DNA of 64,000 nucleotides from an uncultured Helicobacteraceae bacterium (lineage in GTDB: Bacteria > Campylobacterota > Campylobacteria > Campylobacterales > Helicobacteraceae): contig CAJTQL010000014.1 in NCBI GenBank assembly GCA_910578285.1, positions 3,631 to 67,630 of the forward strand, written 5' to 3'. Below, piece by piece: positions 61,070 to 64,000 of this stretch. The translations under genes were made by a program, and so were the position numbers. How positions within the stretch are numbered: position 1 is the stretch's first letter; the number at the start of each line of letters is the position of its first letter. The notes under the pieces are model-generated. The model searched no databases. It was not told the origin of the DNA and saw nothing but the letters and a program-made list of their open reading frames with translations.

Positions 61070-63649
61070 CTAGCTCACCCTCGCGACAATTCCCCCTTCG
61101 TTTGCGTCAAACACGACATAGCTACCCTCTTTAATCTTGCCTTCCAAAATGAGCTCGGCGAGATTGTCCTCAACCTCTTCATAGAGTGCGCGTCTAAGCG
61201 GGCGAGCGCCATATACAGGGTCGAATCCAACCTTTGCAATCGCCTCTTTTGCCTTGTCTGTGAGCGTGAGCTCGATTCCACGTTCGCGCACTTTTTGTTG
61301 AATCTGCACAAACAAAATCCCCACAATCGCGCGAATCTGCTCGATTCCAAGCGGGTTGAAGATGATTTTGTCATCGAGGCGGTTCAGAAATTCGGGCTTG
61401 AACACATGCCGCAACTCCGCATCGACAGCCTCTTGCAGCTGCTCTTTGTCGCTGATTTCCATAATCTTGTCGCTCGCAATATTGCTTGTCAAAATAATAA
61501 TGGTGTTACGAAAATCTACAACCACGCCCTTGTTGTCGGTTAGCCGTCCGTCATCGAGCACCTGCAACAACATATTGAATACATCAGGGTGCGCTTTTTC
61601 GATTTCATCAAACAACACAACACTATAGGGCTTGCGCCGCACAGCTTCGGTGAGCTGCCCGCCCTCTTCGTAGCCGACATACCCAGGAGGTGCGCCAACA
61701 AGGCGGCTTGCGGCATGCTTTTCCATATATTCGCTCATATCAATCCGAATGAGATTCTTCTCGCTATCAAACAAGAATCGCGCAAGGCTCTTTGCGCTCT
61801 CGGTCTTGCCCACGCCCGTTGGTCCCAAAAACAAAAAGCTTCCAATCGGTCGATTGGGCTCACTCAACCCCGCCTTGTTGCGCTTAATCGCCTTTGCAAT
61901 CGCACCTAGCGCCTCGTCTTGCCCCACAACACTTTGGCGCAATTCGTTTTCGATTCCAAGAATCCGCTCGCGCTCGCTTTGGAGCATTTTGCGCACCGGA
62001 ATCTGTGTCCAACGCGACAGCACAGCGGCAATCGATTCGGAGCTCACAGCGTTTTTGAGCAATGTCCCGCTTTCTTGCATTTTCTCCCATTGCGCATTGA
62101 GCGCCTCTTCTTGTTTTTCGAGCTCGGGAATCTTGCCATAATCAATCTCGGCGGCTTTGTTGAAATCGCTATTGCGCTTGGCAAGCTCGGATTCTTTGCG
62201 CAATGTGTCAATATCGCCCTTGATTTTGGCGATCTGATTGAACACATTTTTTTCACCCTCAAACTGGGATTCTAGCTTGCGCTTCGCCTCATTTTTGTCC
62301 GCAATCTCTTTTTCAATCTCATTCAGTCTCTCGGTGTTTTTATCACTTTTTTCCATATTCAGCGCTTCTTTTTCCACCTGCAACGTCGCAATCTCGCGCT
62401 TGACTTTGGCAAGCTCACTTGGCTCGGATTCAATTTGCATTTTGAGCTCCGCGGCGGCTTCGTCAATCAGGTCAATCGCCTTGTCGGGCAGGAATCGGTC
62501 GGTGATATAGCGGTGCGATAGCTTCGCGGCGGCGACAAGCGCGGAATCGGTAATCGTTACATTATGATGCGCCTCGAGCCGCTCTTTGAGTCCGCGCAGA
62601 ATCTGCAAGGCTTCGTTTACGCTCGGCTCGTTCAGTGCCACAGGCTGGAATCGGCGCTGCAAAGCAGCATCTTTTTCAAAATATTTGCGGTATTCCTTGA
62701 GTGTTGTTGCACCGATTGTGTGTAGCTCGCCGCGCGCAAGAGCGGGTTTTAGGATATTTGCCGCATCCATGCTGCCCTCGCTTGCGCCTGCGCCAACGAT
62801 TGTGTGGATTTCATCGATAAACAGAATCACATTGCCCGCTTGCTTGACTTCGTCAATGACTTTTTTCAGTCTATCTTCAAATTCACCGCGATATTTCGCG
62901 CCCGCAATCAGCGCGCTCATATCGAGCGAAATCACCTTTTTGTGTTGTAGCGAAAGTGGGACTTCTTTGTTCACAATGCGCTGTGCGAGCCCCTCGACAG
63001 CAGCCGTTTTGCCCACGCCGGGTTCGCCCAGCAAAATCGGGTTGTTCTTTGTCTTGCGAATGAGAATCTGCATCATGTGTGCAATCTCCTCATCGCGTCC
63101 AATCACCGGGTCGAGCGCATTTTCAAGCGCCTTTTGCGTAAGGTCAATGCCATATTTGGCGAGCGCATCAAGATTCGCATCGCCTGTGGGCGTCTCGATT
63201 TTTGCACCCCCGCGCAAGCTTTGGAGCGTTTTGCGCAATTCCATCAAATCGATGGCATTGCCAAAAATCTCGACAAGCACGGGATTCTTGGATTCAATCA
63301 GCGAGAGCAAGAGCATATCGATGGCGATAAACTTGTCGCCATTTTGCACCGAGAGCGCGTCCGCAGCGAAAAATACCTCGTTGAGCTCCTTGCCGATGTG
63401 CAGATTGTCCTTGCTTGTGTTGCTGACTTTTGGAATGCGCCCGACAAACGATTTTGCCGCAAGTTCAAGCGGGGCTTTGTCGACATTGCAGCGACTTAAC
63501 GCGACATTCAGAATCGACTGGGAATCGGTGAGCAACGCCCACAAAACATGGGCGATTCCGATTTCGGGGTTTTGCGCATGCAGCGCAAGCGCAGCGGCTT
63601 GGTCGAGTGTTTCGCGAAGATGATGTGTGAGTTTTTCGTTTAAATTCAT
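61070..63649 (-). CDS. clpB: Disaggregase ClpB
   Basis: 859 residues, full length. The N-terminal Clp repeat domain (HHLRETLDQAAALALHAQNPEIG) is followed by AAA1 with Walker A GEPGVGKTA near 207 and LFIDEIHTIVGAG, a ClpB-specific coiled-coil middle domain (about 400-530), and AAA2 with GPTGVGKTE near 611 and the arginine-finger region GNARPLRRAL-like GARPLRRALYEEVE. With DnaK it pulls proteins out of aggregates after heat stress. The C-terminal IGF/L loop of ClpA/X is absent, as expected. GGAG precedes the ATG, and a consensus sigma-70 promoter lies 30 bp upstream. Confidence 0.98.
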   Translation of the reverse strand: MNLNEKLTHHLRETLDQAAALALHAQNPEIGIAHVLWALLTDSQSILNVALSRCNVDKAPLELAAKSFVGRIPKVSNTSKDNLHIGKELNEVFFAADALSVQNGDKFIAIDMLLLSLIESKNPVLVEIFGNAIDLMELRKTLQSLRGGAKIETPTGDANLDALAKYGIDLTQKALENALDPVIGRDEEIAHMMQILIRKTKNNPILLGEPGVGKTAAVEGLAQRIVNKEVPLSLQHKKVISLDMSALIAGAKYRGEFEDRLKKVIDEVKQAGNVILFIDEIHTIVGAGASEGSMDAANILKPALARGELHTIGATTLKEYRKYFEKDAALQRRFQPVALNEPSVNEALQILRGLKERLEAHHNVTITDSALVAAAKLSHRYITDRFLPDKAIDLIDEAAAELKMQIESEPSELAKVKREIATLQVEKEALNMEKSDKNTERLNEIEKEIADKNEAKRKLESQFEGEKNVFNQIAKIKGDIDTLRKESELAKRNSDFNKAAEIDYGKIPELEKQEEALNAQWEKMQESGTLLKNAVSSESIAAVLSRWTQIPVRKMLQSERERILGIENELRQSVVGQDEALGAIAKAIKRNKAGLSEPNRPIGSFLFLGPTGVGKTESAKSLARFLFDSEKNLIRIDMSEYMEKHAASRLVGAPPGYVGYEEGGQLTEAVRRKPYSVVLFDEIEKAHPDVFNMLLQVLDDGRLTDNKGVVVDFRNTIIILTSNIASDKIMEISDKEQLQEAVDAELRHVFKPEFLNRLDDKIIFNPLGIEQIRAIVGILFVQIQQKVRERGIELTLTDKAKEAIAKVGFDPVYGARPLRRALYEEVEDNLAELILEGKIKEGSYVVFDANEGGIVARVS

Positions 63650-63678
63650 AGCTTCTCCTTAAAGTTTATAGATAATGC

Positions 63679-63707
63679 ATTATATAATATGAGCCTATAA
63701 ATGTCAA
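63679..63707 (-). promoter_or_regulatory. Perfect consensus sigma-70 promoter of clpB
   Basis: On the minus strand TTGACA (63702-63707), a 17-bp spacer and TATAAT (63679-63684) match both consensus hexamers exactly. The leader to the clpB ATG is about 25 nt. Neither a CIRCE palindrome nor an HspR-type HAIR repeat was found over it. Confidence 0.88.
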
Positions 63708-63733
63708 GTTTTTTTAGTGATGTTTGTGGAAAA

Positions 63734-63787
63734 ATGGCAAAAATGGCAATCTATGGCAATCAACAAGTAAAGAATTCTAATTGCCAT
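63734..63787. repeat. Phased ATGGCAA direct repeats upstream of clpB
   Basis: Three copies of ATGGCAA start at 63734, 63743 and 63753, spaced 9 and 10 bp apart, and an inverted copy TTGCCAT lies at 63781-63787. The cluster begins 27 bp upstream of the clpB -35 box. The spacing near one helical turn suits cooperative binding on one DNA face. The rest of the 309-bp gap from clpB to the last gene holds repeat copy C and a candidate promoter. Confidence 0.6.
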
Positions 63788-63803
63788 TCAATCGTATCTC
63801 TGT

Positions 63804-63888
63804 TGTCATGTTGAGGCAAAGCCGAAACATCTCAATGATTCTTGTAGTTTGAGATTCTTTAGCCGCAAATGCGGCTTCAGAATGACAC
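63804..63888 (+). repeat. Dispersed palindromic repeat, copy C
   Basis: About 85 bp in the same orientation as copy A: TGTCATGTTGAGGCAAAGCCGAAACATCTC, then GAGATTCTTTAGCCGC-AAAT-GCGGCTTCAGAATGACA. The ends are inverted repeats and the hairpin is intact. It lies in the divergent gap between clpB and the last partial gene. Confidence 0.8.
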
Positions 63889-63934
63889 TTGGAATCTCCT
63901 GTTCAACACGGAACAAAAATTGCTTAGTTTGTGG

Positions 63935-63940
63935 TATGCT
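63935..63940 (+). promoter_or_regulatory. Candidate extended -10 for the last partial gene
   Basis: TGG-TATGCT lies 18 bp before the ATG at 63959. The -35 region is unclear. Confidence 0.35.
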
Positions 63941-63958
63941 AAAACAAAGGAGAATGCG

Positions 63959-64000
63959 ATGAGAAAAAGATTCATGGTTGCATTGTTCTTGTGCATTGGG
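63959..64000 (+). CDS. Start of an exported protein (14 codons only)
   Basis: The frame begins MRKRFMVALFLCIG, a basic start and a hydrophobic core typical of a signal peptide or lipoprotein leader. AAAGGAG stands upstream of the ATG. The rest of the gene lies beyond the window, so nothing more can be said. Confidence 0.65.
   Translation, partial: MRKRFMVALFLCIG

Noticed and set aside
62586..63623. 345-codon open frame on the plus strand
   Set aside because: It lies wholly antisense inside clpB, has serine/arginine-rich low-complexity content and no family features; clpB is certain.
59047..63888. CRISPR array
   Set aside because: The three repeats are far apart, in different orientations and palindromic as whole units; there are no regular spacers or cas genes.

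Overview
The window reads as a chromosome segment of a Helicobacter/Wolinella-type campylobacterotan. The main evidence is one 8.67-kb gene encoding the beta and beta' subunits of RNA polymerase as a single chain (rpoBC), the gene order tRNAs-tuf-rpmG-tRNA-Trp-secE-nusG-rplKAJL-rpoBC-rpsL-rpsG-fusA, futalosine-pathway menaquinone synthesis (mqnC) beside bamA, a Campylobacter-type major porin, and a pheS-pheT-aroA-ispH-rpsA-X-serA block that I remember as the H. pylori order. It is not H. pylori itself: it carries gltB and gltD (GOGAT), which H. pylori lacks, and its base composition looks less AT-rich. I saw no insertion sequence, prophage or CRISPR array.

Region 0-18 kb (minus strand) is the core information-processing supercluster. 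Transcription starts at a near-consensus promoter at 17.85 kb. It runs through four tRNAs, tuf, rpmG, tRNA-Trp, secE, nusG, the L11-L1-L10-L12 genes and the fused polymerase gene, then rpsL-rpsG-fusA (which also have their own extended -10 promoter), a HAD-family phosphatase and the start of a Pit phosphate permease. An L10-type leader and a stem-loop before rpoBC are likely control points.

Region 18-31 kb holds three operons. One pairs a stand-alone receiver domain with an unusual cytosolic beta-propeller plus alpha-solenoid protein and a HIT hydrolase (minus). ispG-proA run on the plus strand. The third set, on the minus strand, comprises a DUF1104 periplasmic protein, an OmpR-type regulator, a histidine kinase and a DUF2400 protein, preceded by bamA, mqnC and a zinc-motif-less M16 protein.

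Region 31-38 kb contains tyrA, a dCache chemoreceptor behind a G10 tract (possible phase-variable promoter), ppk2, and a five-gene minus-strand operon of three lipoproteins followed by two prepilin-like proteins.

Region 38-55 kb is metabolic and translational: glnA, gltB and gltD assimilate ammonia. They are followed by the overlapping pheS-pheT-aroA-ispH-rpsA-(small membrane protein)-serA series.

Region 55-64 kb is more accessory. It has two lipoproteins (one a cysteine-rich Sel1 repeat protein), an unrecognised helical protein, a decayed reading frame, an AT-rich stretch with gltS and a small lipoprotein, the major porin, and clpB behind a perfect TTGACA-17-TATAAT promoter. Three copies of a palindromic 80-100 bp repeat lie in the intergenic gaps here. 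The most unusual items are the receiver/propeller-solenoid/HIT operon, the G-tract chemoreceptor promoter, the lipoprotein-prepilin operon and the phased ATGGCAA repeats upstream of clpB.
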